Source: Pontibacter aquaedesilientis (GTDB taxonomy: Bacteria; Bacteroidota; Bacteroidia; Cytophagales; Hymenobacteraceae). From it: DNA of 64,000 nucleotides. The DNA is taken from assembly GCF_014773225.1 (NCBI RefSeq), contig NZ_JACXAJ010000009.1, positions 62,001-126,000 on the forward strand. Direction: 5' to 3'. The position numbers were made by a program, and so were the translations under genes. Below, piece by piece: positions 52,047-61,333 of the stretch. Under the pieces are notes generated by a model, which worked only from the letters and a program-made list of their open reading frames with translations, had not been told where the DNA came from and did not search any database. Position 1 is the stretch's first letter. Every line of letters begins with the position of its first letter.

Positions 52047-55000
52047 TTAAAAGTTTAACCTAACATTGAACCCGAAATTTCTCATCGCCGGGTAAGCCCC
52101 GCTTTGGTAGCCCCGGGCAGCGTTGCCCGAACTCAGGCCCTCTTCCGGATCTGAGTATTTCATGTTCTTATGGATGATCCAGAGGTTACGCCCGATTAGT
52201 TGTATATCAGCTCCTTTGATAAAGCCAACTTTCTCCAGCAGCGTCTGCGGCAAGGCGTAAGTCAAGGCCACTTCCCTCAGTTTCACAAAGCTTCCGTCGA
52301 ATACATACCAGGCGCGGGGCGCCCCTTCATAGAAATTGGCAGCGTATCCGAAGGGCGTCTGTCCGTTTCCATCCTGGTTCTCGGCATAGATGTCGTTCGG
52401 ACTGCCGTCCTCCTTTACCCCTTCGAGCAGAATACCGCCACCCTCCGATACCGGCAGGCGCGATGGATTGCCTCGGGCATTCAGGCCGGCGCTTTCCGGG
52501 TATAGACCGGTTGCCTCGCCATACCACTGGTCCAGCGAGAAGATGTCGCCGCCTTTGCGTACATCGATCAGGAAGGCCAGGGTTATACCTTTGTAGGTAA
52601 GGGAGTTGTTAAAGCCACCGAGCCAATCCGGGTTCGGGTCGCCTATGATCACATCGGCCCGGTCGGACAGCATGTAGTAACCATCTGAGTTGACGGTGCG
52701 CTGCCCGTTCGTGTACACGAAGTCGTTGCCCCGGATCACGCCGTATGGCTCGCCAACGGCGGCGTTGAGCGACACACCGCCCTGGAAGGAGGCGATCAAA
52801 ACGTTCAGCACCTCGTTCTCACCCTCACCGTACAGGCTCAGCACCTCGTTTCGGTTGCGTGAGAAGTTAAGGTTCATGGTCCAGGTCCAATCCGCGGTCT
52901 GCAACGGCGTCACAAAAGCCGACACCTCGAAGCCTTTGTTTTCTACCTCCCCCGCATTTACAAACCGGCTTGTGTAACCGCTTGCCGCAGTAGTGTTGAC
53001 AGGTATAATCTGATCTTCGGTGTTGGACTTGTACCAAGTGAAATCGAACCCGAACAGGCTGTTGAAAAACTCGGCTTCCAAGCCTGCCTCCAAGCTTTTT
53101 TGCCTTTCCGGCTTCAATTCGCTGTTGTTTCTGGTGTTAGGAAGCGAGAAGAGCGGAACAGAGCCAAAACCCGTTGGCTTGGTATAGATATCGAAAATAC
53201 TCAATGGCGGGGCATCGTTACCTACCTCTGCGTAGTTCACCCTCACCTTACCCAGCGACAGCCACGACATATCCATCATTTCGGTGAAGACGTAGTTGGC
53301 CGCTATGGCTGGGTAAAAATATGAGTTGTCGCTTTCGGGTAACGTGGTGGATTTGTCTCGCCGAGCTGAAAGCTCCAAAAACAGCATTTCTCTGTACCCA
53401 AAGTTGGCATTGGCAAATATACCATCCACACCTCTGCGCCAGAACTCCTCCTCGGGGGGCTCCACCGGACTTAATGAGTTTGACAGCGAATATAACCCAG
53501 GTACTACCAGCCCGCCGTTGGTGGACGCTCTGATAGAGCTCATGCGCTCCCGGCGAAGGTTGGAGCCCAGCAGACCAGTGAAGCTGATGTCCTCGTTGAG
53601 GTCCTTGTTGAAGTTCAGGATCAGGTCGTAGTTCGATTCGTTGAAATCCCTGTTGAACCGGGTATACTCGGCCACGTCTGCACTCCCTATGGCTACCCGT
53701 TCTTCCTGGAAGTCAGTAGTGGTGTTGAAGGCAGCCCGCCCCATCAGGCTGAACCAGTCTGTGAACTTGTAGTTTGCCATCGCATAGCCAAAGAAGTTGT
53801 CCCGGCTATCGTTCGAGAAGTTCTCGAATCTTGTCCAGTAGGGGTTGTCTGTGTAGATGGGCCCCGTGTTCAAACTGTTCCAGTTCCAAGTGATGTTCTG
53901 GCGGTTTCTGAAATACGCCTCTTCCTGTTCCCTGATATCCACGTTGGTTTGCCACCACTGCCGGAAGGCCTGGTTCGGATTTCGGCCGTTGTAACCGGTA
54001 CCATACCTGCCCACACCCTCTATTCTGGAATAGTTACCAGAGGCGCTGACCGTTAACTTATCGGTTGCCTCATACGATCCGTTGAAGTTCAACAGGTTTT
54101 TGTCAATGGTGCTGTTGGGCAGGTTTCCCTGGATGTCGTTGCGGGTATAGCCCAGGTTGATCGTGGTTTTGTCGCCGCCCCCGCTCACCACGATGCTTTG
54201 GTTGGAATTGACACCTGTTTCGTAGAAGGTGCTTGGGTCGTTGTCGGCGGCTACCCAGGGTTTTGTTCTGCCAAAGTTCGGATGGAGCGGGTCGATCGCG
54301 TCCCAATGGTATACCTGTAGGCTTGGATTGAACCGAGGGCCATAAGAGGCGTCATCCTGAAACCTTACGACCGGCGCTACGCCGCTTCCCAGATCGGCAG
54401 GGTCACGAAAGCTCTGGTCATAGCCGCCGCCATACTCTTTCTGGTATCTGATAAAGGTGCTCTTATCGATCCGGCTCCAGGTTACGCCACTGTTGATGGT
54501 CACATTCAAGGCATTCTTCATACCCTTCTTTGTAGTGATCATGATCACGCCGTTTGCTGCCCGTGAACCATACAGCGCAGTGGCTGCTGCCCCCTTCAAC
54601 ACGTTCACCGACTCAATGTTGTCTGGGTTCAGGTCGGCTGCGGCATTTCCAAAGTCAGTACCCACCCGACCCGTTTGCTGGTTTGCGGTGTTGTTGTTGG
54701 CATTGCTCACCGGCACACCGTCGATCACGAACAGTGCCTGGTTATTACCTGTAATGGACGAGTAGCCCCGTATGACCACGTTGGTAGACCCGCCCATGGT
54801 GTTGTTGGTCCGGATATCCAGACCGGCTACCTTGCCAGAGAGGGTGTTCACGAAGTCGGCGCTTCGCGTGCGGGTAATCTGGTCGCCGCTCACCTGCTGG
54901 GCCGAGTAGGCCAGCTCGTTTCTGCTGCGCTCTATACCTAGTGCTGTAACCACTACCTCGCCGAGCTCTCTTGTGGACACGGGCAGGTCAACGTTGATGG

Positions 55001-55271
55001 TGGTGGCATTGCCTATAGGCCGCTCAGTGGTTTGGTAGCCTATAAAACGGAATTGCAGTGTATTGCTGCCCTCGGGTACGGTGATAGAGTAATTGCCGTC
55101 TGTGCCGGTTGCGGTACCCACGCTTGTCCCCTTCACCAGGACTGACACTCCAGGCAAGGGCTGATTGGTGGAAGCGTCCATTACCCTTCCGGTGATGGTC
55201 CTTCCCTGTGCCAGCACCTGCAACTGCAGCGCGAAGACCAGCAAAAAGAGTAGCGTTAAAATTTTTCTCAT
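52047..55271 (-). CDS. SusC/RagA family TonB-dependent outer-membrane receptor (locus 2)
   Basis: A 1074-residue receptor: signal peptide (LLFLLVFALQLQVLAQG), carboxypeptidase-regulatory-like domain (RTITGRVMDASTNQPLPGVS, residues 24-100), plug (GEVVVTALGIERSRNELAYS; LFVIDGVPVSNANNN; VNVLKGAAATALYGSRAANG) and a long barrel. The N-terminal 250 residues closely resemble those of the locus 1 receptor, while the barrel and extracellular loops differ. It is the first gene of a susC-susD pair with a 10-bp gap. Ligand unknown, as no degradative enzyme is nearby. Confidence 0.95.
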   Translation of the reverse strand: MRKILTLLFLLVFALQLQVLAQGRTITGRVMDASTNQPLPGVSVLVKGTSVGTATGTDGNYSITVPEGSNTLQFRFIGYQTTERPIGNATTINVDLPVSTRELGEVVVTALGIERSRNELAYSAQQVSGDQITRTRSADFVNTLSGKVAGLDIRTNNTMGGSTNVVIRGYSSITGNNQALFVIDGVPVSNANNNTANQQTGRVGTDFGNAAADLNPDNIESVNVLKGAAATALYGSRAANGVIMITTKKGMKNALNVTINSGVTWSRIDKSTFIRYQKEYGGGYDQSFRDPADLGSGVAPVVRFQDDASYGPRFNPSLQVYHWDAIDPLHPNFGRTKPWVAADNDPSTFYETGVNSNQSIVVSGGGDKTTINLGYTRNDIQGNLPNSTIDKNLLNFNGSYEATDKLTVSASGNYSRIEGVGRYGTGYNGRNPNQAFRQWWQTNVDIREQEEAYFRNRQNITWNWNSLNTGPIYTDNPYWTRFENFSNDSRDNFFGYAMANYKFTDWFSLMGRAAFNTTTDFQEERVAIGSADVAEYTRFNRDFNESNYDLILNFNKDLNEDISFTGLLGSNLRRERMSSIRASTNGGLVVPGLYSLSNSLSPVEPPEEEFWRRGVDGIFANANFGYREMLFLELSARRDKSTTLPESDNSYFYPAIAANYVFTEMMDMSWLSLGKVRVNYAEVGNDAPPLSIFDIYTKPTGFGSVPLFSLPNTRNNSELKPERQKSLEAGLEAEFFNSLFGFDFTWYKSNTEDQIIPVNTTAASGYTSRFVNAGEVENKGFEVSAFVTPLQTADWTWTMNLNFSRNRNEVLSLYGEGENEVLNVLIASFQGGVSLNAAVGEPYGVIRGNDFVYTNGQRTVNSDGYYMLSDRADVIIGDPNPDWLGGFNNSLTYKGITLAFLIDVRKGGDIFSLDQWYGEATGLYPESAGLNARGNPSRLPVSEGGGILLEGVKEDGSPNDIYAENQDGNGQTPFGYAANFYEGAPRAWYVFDGSFVKLREVALTYALPQTLLEKVGFIKGADIQLIGRNLWIIHKNMKYSDPEEGLSSGNAARGYQSGAYPAMRNFGFNVRLNF

Positions 55272-55530
55272 AGCTTTCTGGATTTGAAAAGAATCGAAGT
55301 AGAACTAGCTTACAATAGTAAAACTGATGCATCAGCGTCAGGTAGACGACTGTTCAGAGAAAGGCCAATGATGTTACCGGTGCTGAAAAGCAGCCGTTCA
55401 GGATAATCCATTTGCACCGGCGCCAGAGCGGCAACCGTCGGGTGAGCTATAGAAGTCGCAGCAAACTCAATTTAAAGTACACAGTAATACCCCCTTCCGG
55501 GCAACTGCATTTGTTGCTGTATTAGCTGTT

Positions 55531-55554
55531 ATATACCTGAGTTTCAAGGTATAT
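55531..55554. repeat. Spaced inverted repeat made of the AGGTATA motif
   Basis: ATATACCT (55531-55538), 8 bp, AGGTATAT (55547-55554): perfect 8-bp arms, 260 bp upstream of the susC ATG. No T run follows, so it is not an ordinary terminator. Confidence 0.85.
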
Positions 55555-55763
55555 GTTATAACTTTTTTAATTTAACTTTAATGTCGTATTGTCATTTTTA
55601 AAACATTATATAAAAATATTTACAACCCAAGCTCAGAAATGGAATTAATCTGGGAAGTGAATCAAGCAGTAGCGACACAGTAGATTACGTGGTTTGCATT
55701 ACCTGCTTTGCTTTAGGAGATAATCTGACAGGCCGATAATAAGCGGAGAGTCCAGTGAAAACG

Positions 55764-55800
55764 AAAGCGCCTGCCTCCAGAATCGGAAGGCAGGCGCTTT
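55764..55800 (-). terminator. Terminator after feoB
   Basis: AAAGCGCCTGCCT (55764-55776) and AGGCAGGCGCTTT (55788-55800), 13-bp perfect stem with an 11-nt loop; T-rich on the minus side. Confidence 0.88.
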
Positions 55801-55837
55801 TGATGCAGATATGTTTCAGGCGGAAACGCCAGCCACA

Positions 55838-57991
55838 CTATTTCATTAGCTGATAGGTGATAAAGGCGGCCACATACGCCAGTCCGCTCATGTAAAGCAG
55901 TTGCGCCAGCGGCCACATCCAGCTTTTGGTTTCGCGTCGCACTACGGCCAGCGTACTTACGCATTGCATAGCAAAGGCATAGAAAATCAGCAGCGAGAAA
56001 GCACGCGCCGGCGTGAAAAACGGTTTGCCGTCGGCGTCTTTCTCCGACATCAGCTTATTTTTGATTGTGCTCACGTTCTCTTCCTCGCCTATGCTATAAA
56101 TGGTAGACATAGTGCCCACAAACACCTCGCGGGCAGCAAAAGAGGTAAGCAAGGCTATACCTATTTTCCAATCATAACCCAGTGGACGAATGGCTGGCTC
56201 GATGGCATGGCCGAACTTACCCGCATAGGATGACTCCAGTTGCGCAGCCGCAACAAGGTTTTCGGTTTGCTCCTCAGTGTAGCCTTTTGCTGCCGCCTCT
56301 GTGTTGGCACGCTCCTCGGCCCTCTCAAAGCTATCGCCGGGACCGTACGAGGCCAGCACCCAAAGTATGATAGAAACCGCCACGATGATCTTGCCGGCCT
56401 CCAGCACAAAGGTCTTCGATTTCTCGAAGATAGTCAGGCCTACGTTTTTCCAACGGGGCATTTTGTATACAGGAAACTCCATGATGAAGTAGCTGCGCTC
56501 CCGGGCCTTGAGCAGCACCTTGAGCAGCAGCGCCGAGAAAATGGCCGACAGGAACCCGAGCAGGTATAGCCCCATCAGCACAATGCCCTGCAAATTCAGG
56601 AAACCAAAGTAGTATACCTCCGGCACCACCAGCGCAATCAGTACAGTATAGACAGGTATGCGGGCCGAGCAGCTCATGAGCGGCGTCACGAAGATGGTGA
56701 TCATCCGGTCTTTCCAGTTCTCGATGGTACGGGCCGACATAACCGCCGGCACAGCACAGGCCACGCCAGAGATCAAGGGCACCACGCTTTTGCCGTTAAG
56801 CCCGAACTTGCGCATGATCTTGTCCATCATGAACGTCACGCGGGCCATATAGCCGGTCTCTTCGAGTATGGCGATAAAGGCAAAGAGAAGCGCGATCTGC
56901 GGTATAAAGATCAGCACGCCACCCAAACCGGCGATCACGCCTTCGGTCAGCAGGTTGATGAGCGGACCGCTGAAATTTGCCTGGATCAGGGTATTTAGGT
57001 TGGCTATACCTTCGTCGATCAGGTCCATGGGGTAGCTGGCCCAGGCAAACACTGCCTGAAACACCAGGAACAACAGCGCCAGAAAGATCAGGTAACCGAA
57101 TACTTTGTGTGTCAGGATCTGGTCGAGTCGGTTACTGAATTTTTCCTCCTCTTTCACCTTCTCGACACGTACCACATCGAGCAGCAGTTCGTTTATGCGG
57201 AGGTAGCGGGCAATGGTCTCGTTGGCCTGCACAGTGTTCGACTTGAAGTCAATCGAATGCAGCAACTCTTCCAGCCATACCTTGTCTTCTTCAGCAATAA
57301 ATCGCAGGCTCTTGTATTGGTGCGCATAGTGCAGTGCCAGGTAATCGTTGCGGAGGCCAAAGCGCTCCCTGATCTGGCTTACAACAACTTCAAGCTCTTC
57401 CGGTATATCAAAGAAAGCCGCCTTAGCTGGGGCCAGCTGTTGCGATGTCACGATTTTGAGGGCTGCTATACCTACGCCTTTACGGGCATTCATCGGGATA
57501 ACCGGCACGCCCAGTTCACGCTGCAGCGCTTCGATATCGATCTTCACCCCTTCGGTTTCGGCCACGTCCATCATGTTGAGGGCGAGCACGGCAGGTATAC
57601 GCAGATCGGCCAGCTGTGTGAACAGCAACAGATTGCGCTTTAGGTTAGACGCGTCGGCCGTTACGATCACAAGGTCGGGGTAATGCTTGGAGTCCGGATC
57701 GTAGAGCAGATCGATGATCACGCGCTCGTCCAGCGACTTGGGGTATAAGCTATAGGTACCAGGCAGGTCGATGATCTGCGCCTTGAGGCTAGGGGTAAGC
57801 TGGCTGATGCCCGTCTTCTTGTCGACGGTAACACCCGGAAAGTTGCCGACTTTCTGGTTAAGGCCGGTTAGTTGGTTAAAAAGGGACGTTTTGCCCGAGT
57901 TGGGATTGCCAATCAAAGCAATTCTGGCCACTGGCTGATGGACAGGTGCTTGCTTGGCCTCTGGCGCTTCCGCCTGTATGGTTACAGCCAT
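55838..57991 (-). CDS. feoB: Ferrous iron transport protein B
   Basis: A 717-residue Fe(II) transporter. The N-terminal G domain has G1 GNPNSGKTSLFNQLTG (about 28-43), G3 DLPGTYSL, and G4 ALNMMDVAE. The membrane part has two Gate domains, the first with the conserved PLISGVACAVPAVMSAR near residue 405. Helices continue to the C-terminus. The length is about normal, slightly shorter than E. coli (773). It lies 7 bp downstream of feoA on the same strand, and a terminator follows. Confidence 0.96.
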   Translation of the reverse strand: MAVTIQAEAPEAKQAPVHQPVARIALIGNPNSGKTSLFNQLTGLNQKVGNFPGVTVDKKTGISQLTPSLKAQIIDLPGTYSLYPKSLDERVIIDLLYDPDSKHYPDLVIVTADASNLKRNLLLFTQLADLRIPAVLALNMMDVAETEGVKIDIEALQRELGVPVIPMNARKGVGIAALKIVTSQQLAPAKAAFFDIPEELEVVVSQIRERFGLRNDYLALHYAHQYKSLRFIAEEDKVWLEELLHSIDFKSNTVQANETIARYLRINELLLDVVRVEKVKEEEKFSNRLDQILTHKVFGYLIFLALLFLVFQAVFAWASYPMDLIDEGIANLNTLIQANFSGPLINLLTEGVIAGLGGVLIFIPQIALLFAFIAILEETGYMARVTFMMDKIMRKFGLNGKSVVPLISGVACAVPAVMSARTIENWKDRMITIFVTPLMSCSARIPVYTVLIALVVPEVYYFGFLNLQGIVLMGLYLLGFLSAIFSALLLKVLLKARERSYFIMEFPVYKMPRWKNVGLTIFEKSKTFVLEAGKIIVAVSIILWVLASYGPGDSFERAEERANTEAAAKGYTEEQTENLVAAAQLESSYAGKFGHAIEPAIRPLGYDWKIGIALLTSFAAREVFVGTMSTIYSIGEEENVSTIKNKLMSEKDADGKPFFTPARAFSLLIFYAFAMQCVSTLAVVRRETKSWMWPLAQLLYMSGLAYVAAFITYQLMK

Positions 57992-57998
57992 GTGATAA

Positions 57999-58250
57999 TT
58001 ATCTCTTCAGCAGAATGGTTTCGGCTTCGTCTAAACGGAGGGAGAGCGTATAATCATTCACGATGATAGTGATAGGATCTCCGAGCGGTGCTTTGCTGTT
58101 CAGTTTGATCTCCGTACCGGGTATGCACCCCATCTCGAGCAGCTTCAGGGCCATTTCAGGGTCTCGGAGGCAGCAAATCTCTCCCCGCTCCCCGATTTTC
58201 ATGTCGCGTACACTCTTCTGTACCTGTGGTTCTTCTGTCCTGTTACGCAC
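57999..58250 (-). CDS. feoA: FeoA family protein
   Basis: An 83-residue SH3-like protein that supports FeoB. The core runs from VRDMKIGERGEICCLRDPEM through LLEMGCIPGTEIKLNSKAPL to GDPITIIVNDYTLSLRLDEA. The frame opens upstream to a TTG at 58319. I choose GTG at 58250 because an AAGGAAGG sequence lies six bases before it and the FeoA domain starts about 12 residues later; ATG at 58202 is another option but trims the first strand. It is the first gene of feoAB. No clear Fur box or promoter consensus was found upstream. Confidence 0.88.
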   Translation of the reverse strand: MRNRTEEPQVQKSVRDMKIGERGEICCLRDPEMALKLLEMGCIPGTEIKLNSKAPLGDPITIIVNDYTLSLRLDEAETILLKR

Positions 58251-58330
58251 CGCTACCTTCCTTTTATTTAGACTGCTTATAAACAACCGCAAGTTACAAG
58301 CTGTTCCCCTCTTAAGCAAAAGATTAAGTC

Positions 58331-58387
58331 GATTTGAAAATTTGGAGATTTGGAGATGAGGGGGATTTGGAGATTTGAAGATGTGAG
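58331..58387. repeat. Low-complexity repeats of ATTTGGAGAT type
   Basis: ATTTGAAAATTTGGAGATTT and ATTTGGAGATTTGAAGATG are separated by GGAGATGAGGGGG; the unit ATTTGGAGAT occurs three times in overlapping or close copies. Similar units occur at 12855-12890 and 17783-17823. Confidence 0.7.
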
Positions 58388-58720
58388 AAATGCACGGCTG
58401 ACTTCAGCGCCGTTTCATTTGCTAGTCCTAGGCGAGGGCAGGGTTCTATAGGTATCGCCTCAGTGGTGAGGATGTTTTGCAAGACCGGGTCAAACCGTCC
58501 TTGCCCTTCATTGTCCAAGGCGGGGAATCTGTTGCTACCAACTCATAGATGGAAGCCCTGTAGTCACAGTTACGCACCACCGTCACGCATTGAAAGGGTA
58601 ACTCGCACGCTGACTACGCAGGTATAGCCTAAGCCCGGTGCATAACCGACGATTTTGTGTTGGGGGTAGGGGCCCTAGATAAGAGCGTTCAGCGAGTTTA
58701 AAATCGTCTTGATTTTTTTG

Positions 58721-58738
58721 TCCCGAAAGCTTTCGGGA
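58721..58738. repeat. 18-bp perfect palindrome
   Basis: TCCCGAAAGCTTTCGGGA is a complete palindrome. It is preceded by a T run (58713-58719) and sits in a gene-free area downstream of murF-alr, so it could act as its terminator on the minus strand, or be part of a dispersed repeat. Confidence 0.75.
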
Positions 58739-58853
58739 GCCCGCCCGGCCAGGGCAAGCTATGAAACAGTACAAGTTGCTCTAGGAATTGCTTCCGCTAC
58801 GCCAGGTGCGCTATAACATCAGCTTTTACCCCCAATTCCTATATCAATAAAAA

Positions 58854-61304
58854 TTATTCCGAAAAGAAGATACGCTTGACACGGGCGCTCACATTCGTAA
58901 GCAACTCATACGGAATGGTGCCGATGCGCCGGGCCAGCTCTACCAACGTCAGCTGAGGGCCGAACACAACAACTTCGTCACCAGCTTTGGCAGGTATACC
59001 GGTCACGTCGACCATACACATATCCATACACACATTGCCGATGATGGGGGCACGCCGGCCGTTGATGATTACCTCGCCTCCGCCGTTGCTGAAGCGGCGA
59101 TCGTAACCGTCGGCGTAGCCAATGGCGATGGTGGCGATGGTCTTATCGGTGTCGGCTATACCTTTGCGGCTGTAACCAACCGTTTCGCCCTGCCGGATGC
59201 GTTTGATCTGCGAGATGGTGGTTTTGAGTGTACTCACCGGCTGCAGGGCTTCCTGTTGAGAACCGGTGGCCTCTACCCCATACAAACCTATACCTAATCG
59301 CACCATGTCCAGGTGGTGTTCCGGGAAACGCACAATGCCGGCAGAGTTGAGGATATGCTTGATGAACGTATACCCGAGCCGGGCCTCTGCTTCTTCGGCC
59401 AGTTTTGAGAAGGTAGCCAGCTGCATGTTCGTAAAATCATCGTGCAAGGCCTCATCGGCTCCGGCCAGGTGGCTAAAGGCACTTGCTACCCGCACCTGTG
59501 GGTGCTGACGAAGCAAGGCAAACAACTCCTCAAAATCCTCGCCTGTGAAACCCAGCCGGTGCATGCCCGTGTCGAGTTTGAGGTGGATCTTGTGCGAAAC
59601 TCCTGCCTGGGCCGTTGCCAGAAAATCATGTAATTGCTCCAATGAATAAATCTCAGGCTCCAGGTTGTATTGCCGTAGCTTGGCAAAACTGTCCGGCGAT
59701 GGGTTCATGACCATAACAGGCAGCGTGATACCGTGCTCCCGCAGGCTCACACCCTCGTCCACATAGGCCACGGCCAGGTAGTCCACCCGGTGGAATTGCA
59801 ATAGGTTGGCCACTTCGAAGCTGCCGCTGCCATAGGCATAGGCTTTCACCATCACCATCAGTTTAGTGCCCGAAGCCAGTTTGGAGCGGTAGTAGTTCAG
59901 GTTATGCACCAAGGCATCCAGGTTCACTTCCAGCACTGTGCCGTGTACCTTCTGCTGAAAAGCGTGCACGATCTTCTCAAACCCGAACACACGGGCTCCT
60001 TTCAGCAGGATCAGCTCGTTGCGGAACTGGTCCGGACTGAACTGCTGCAGAAAATCGCCAGTGCTGACAAAGAATGTGGAGTCGCCCTCAAACTTAGCGG
60101 CGTGCGCCTGAATGGTCGGCCCTATACCGATCAGCCGCTCTACACCGTGGGCCTGGGTAAGGGTGGCAACTTTGGCATATAGCTTCTCTTCTGCCATACC
60201 CGATTCGAGCAAGTCTGACAAAATGAGGGTGCGCCGGCCCCGCCCTAGCTGACTTGCCAACAGATCGAGTGCGATGGAAAGTCCGGCGAGGTCGTTGTTG
60301 TAGGTATCGTCGATGAGGTAACAACCGTTGATGGCCTCTTTCATTTCGAGGCGCATGGCTACCGGTTGCAGGCGATCCATCCGATCCTGGATATCAGTCA
60401 GCGGCAAGCCCCGGTACAGCAGCACGGCCAGGCAGTGAAGCGTATTCTCTACAGAGGCCTCGTCGGTGAAAGGTATAGCCAGGCTGTGCTGTTCTCCCCG
60501 GAAGGTATAGCCTACGATGGTTTTGTGACCGGATACGGTACTGGACACGATGGTAACATCCGCTGCCTGCTTGCGGGACCAGGTGAAGGCTGGAATCCCT
60601 TTGGCCTGCGCCGCTTCGTGTATCAAGGTATGGTCCCGGCAATAGAAGAGCAAGTCCACCTGGCTGAAAAGCTGCAGCTTCTCCGCCGTTTTTTGCTCGT
60701 GGCTGGCAAAGCCCTGGTCGTGAGCACTGCCGATGTTGGTAAAAACACCAAGGGTCGGCTGAATGATTTTCTGAAGATTCGCCATCTCGCCCGGCTGCGA
60801 CACACCTGCCTCGAATATGCCAAAGATATGGTGCTCGTCGAGTTGCCACACCGAGAGCGGCACCCCGATCTGCGAGTTATAGCTCCGGGGGCTTTTCACG
60901 ACCATCTCATCGGGACTCAGCAACTGGGCCAGCCACTCTTTTACAATGGTTTTGCCGTTGCTGCCCGTTATACCCAGCACCGGTATCCGGAACTGCGCCC
61001 GATGCCAGGCCGCTATTGCCTGCAAGGCGATCAAGCTGTCTTTTACCTGCAGGATGTTGGCCTCCGGGTACAGCGCTGCCAGGCCGGTAGCCTCTTCCAC
61101 CACAAACTGCCGCACCCCCAAGCCGTAAAGCTGCCCCAGGTACAGATGTCCGTCGTTGTGCTTGCCCCGGATCGCAAAAAAAAGCGTGCCCGCCGGCTGC
61201 GAGAGCTTCCGGCTGTCGGTGAGCAGGTGCACAACCGGCCTGTCCTGAACCAGTCGCCCCTCGGTGCTGCCTGTAATAGGAAAAAGCTGCTGAAACGTGA
61301 GCAT
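58854..61304 (-). CDS. murF-alr: Bifunctional UDP-MurNAc-tripeptide:D-Ala-D-Ala ligase / alanine racemase
   Basis: An 816-residue fusion. Residues 1 to about 440 are MurF: ATP loop GITGSNGKTIVKEW (about 111-124), then Mur ligase central and C-terminal domains (YLIDDTYNNDLAGLSIALDL). Residues about 445-816 are a PLP alanine racemase: PLP lysine in MVMVKAYAYGSG, and the catalytic Tyr region AIGYADGYDRRFSNGGGEV with NVCMDMCMVDVTG. The enzyme both makes D-Ala and adds D-Ala-D-Ala to the peptidoglycan precursor. The frame is open to 61358, but the promoter at 61326-61333 lies inside that extension, so the ATG at 61304 is the start. The fusion is known in Bacteroidota. Confidence 0.95.
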   Translation of the reverse strand: MLTFQQLFPITGSTEGRLVQDRPVVHLLTDSRKLSQPAGTLFFAIRGKHNDGHLYLGQLYGLGVRQFVVEEATGLAALYPEANILQVKDSLIALQAIAAWHRAQFRIPVLGITGSNGKTIVKEWLAQLLSPDEMVVKSPRSYNSQIGVPLSVWQLDEHHIFGIFEAGVSQPGEMANLQKIIQPTLGVFTNIGSAHDQGFASHEQKTAEKLQLFSQVDLLFYCRDHTLIHEAAQAKGIPAFTWSRKQAADVTIVSSTVSGHKTIVGYTFRGEQHSLAIPFTDEASVENTLHCLAVLLYRGLPLTDIQDRMDRLQPVAMRLEMKEAINGCYLIDDTYNNDLAGLSIALDLLASQLGRGRRTLILSDLLESGMAEEKLYAKVATLTQAHGVERLIGIGPTIQAHAAKFEGDSTFFVSTGDFLQQFSPDQFRNELILLKGARVFGFEKIVHAFQQKVHGTVLEVNLDALVHNLNYYRSKLASGTKLMVMVKAYAYGSGSFEVANLLQFHRVDYLAVAYVDEGVSLREHGITLPVMVMNPSPDSFAKLRQYNLEPEIYSLEQLHDFLATAQAGVSHKIHLKLDTGMHRLGFTGEDFEELFALLRQHPQVRVASAFSHLAGADEALHDDFTNMQLATFSKLAEEAEARLGYTFIKHILNSAGIVRFPEHHLDMVRLGIGLYGVEATGSQQEALQPVSTLKTTISQIKRIRQGETVGYSRKGIADTDKTIATIAIGYADGYDRRFSNGGGEVIINGRRAPIIGNVCMDMCMVDVTGIPAKAGDEVVVFGPQLTLVELARRIGTIPYELLTNVSARVKRIFFSE

Positions 61305-61325
61305 ATTCGTTGTTATTAAAGGCTT

Positions 61326-61333
61326 CAAATATA
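61326..61333 (-). promoter_or_regulatory. -7 promoter element for murF-alr
   Basis: CAAATATA on plus reads TATATTTG on minus, 21 bp upstream of the ATG ending at 61304. It decides the start of the gene. Confidence 0.65.

Larger units (their letters stand above)
55272..55837 (-). other. 566-bp intergenic region upstream of susC locus 2
   Basis: Holds the susC promoter region, AT-rich around 55551-55625, the inverted repeat ATATACCT-gagtttca-AGGTATAT at 55531-55554, and at its far end the feoB terminator (55764-55800). No consensus TAnnTTTG was found on the minus strand, and no gene-like frame. Confidence 0.55.
58251..58853. other. 603-bp gene-free region with palindrome, inverted repeat and low-complexity units
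   Basis: Besides the feoA 5' region it holds tandem-like units of GATTTGGA at 58331-58387, a 9-bp inverted repeat GACGATTTT/AAAATCGTC (58648-58656 with 58700-58708), and the 18-bp palindrome TCCCGAAAGCTTTCGGGA at 58721-58738. Short open frames exist on both strands, but none has a signal, family motif or promoter. It looks like noncoding debris or a mobile palindromic element. Confidence 0.55.

Noticed and set aside
45318..55271. Repeated segments in the two susC genes as a possible recombination cassette or CRISPR-like array
   Set aside because: The similarity is ordinary paralogy of the regulatory-like domain and plug; there are no short direct repeats with unique spacers.
58583..58774. 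63-codon minus-strand frame in the gene-free region
   Set aside because: Runs through the palindrome and inverted repeat and lacks any protein-like pattern.
60366..61319. Long open frame on plus (317 codons) opposite murF-alr
   Set aside because: Fully antisense to a well-supported gene, no signal or family motif, and composition explained by the codon use of the opposite strand.
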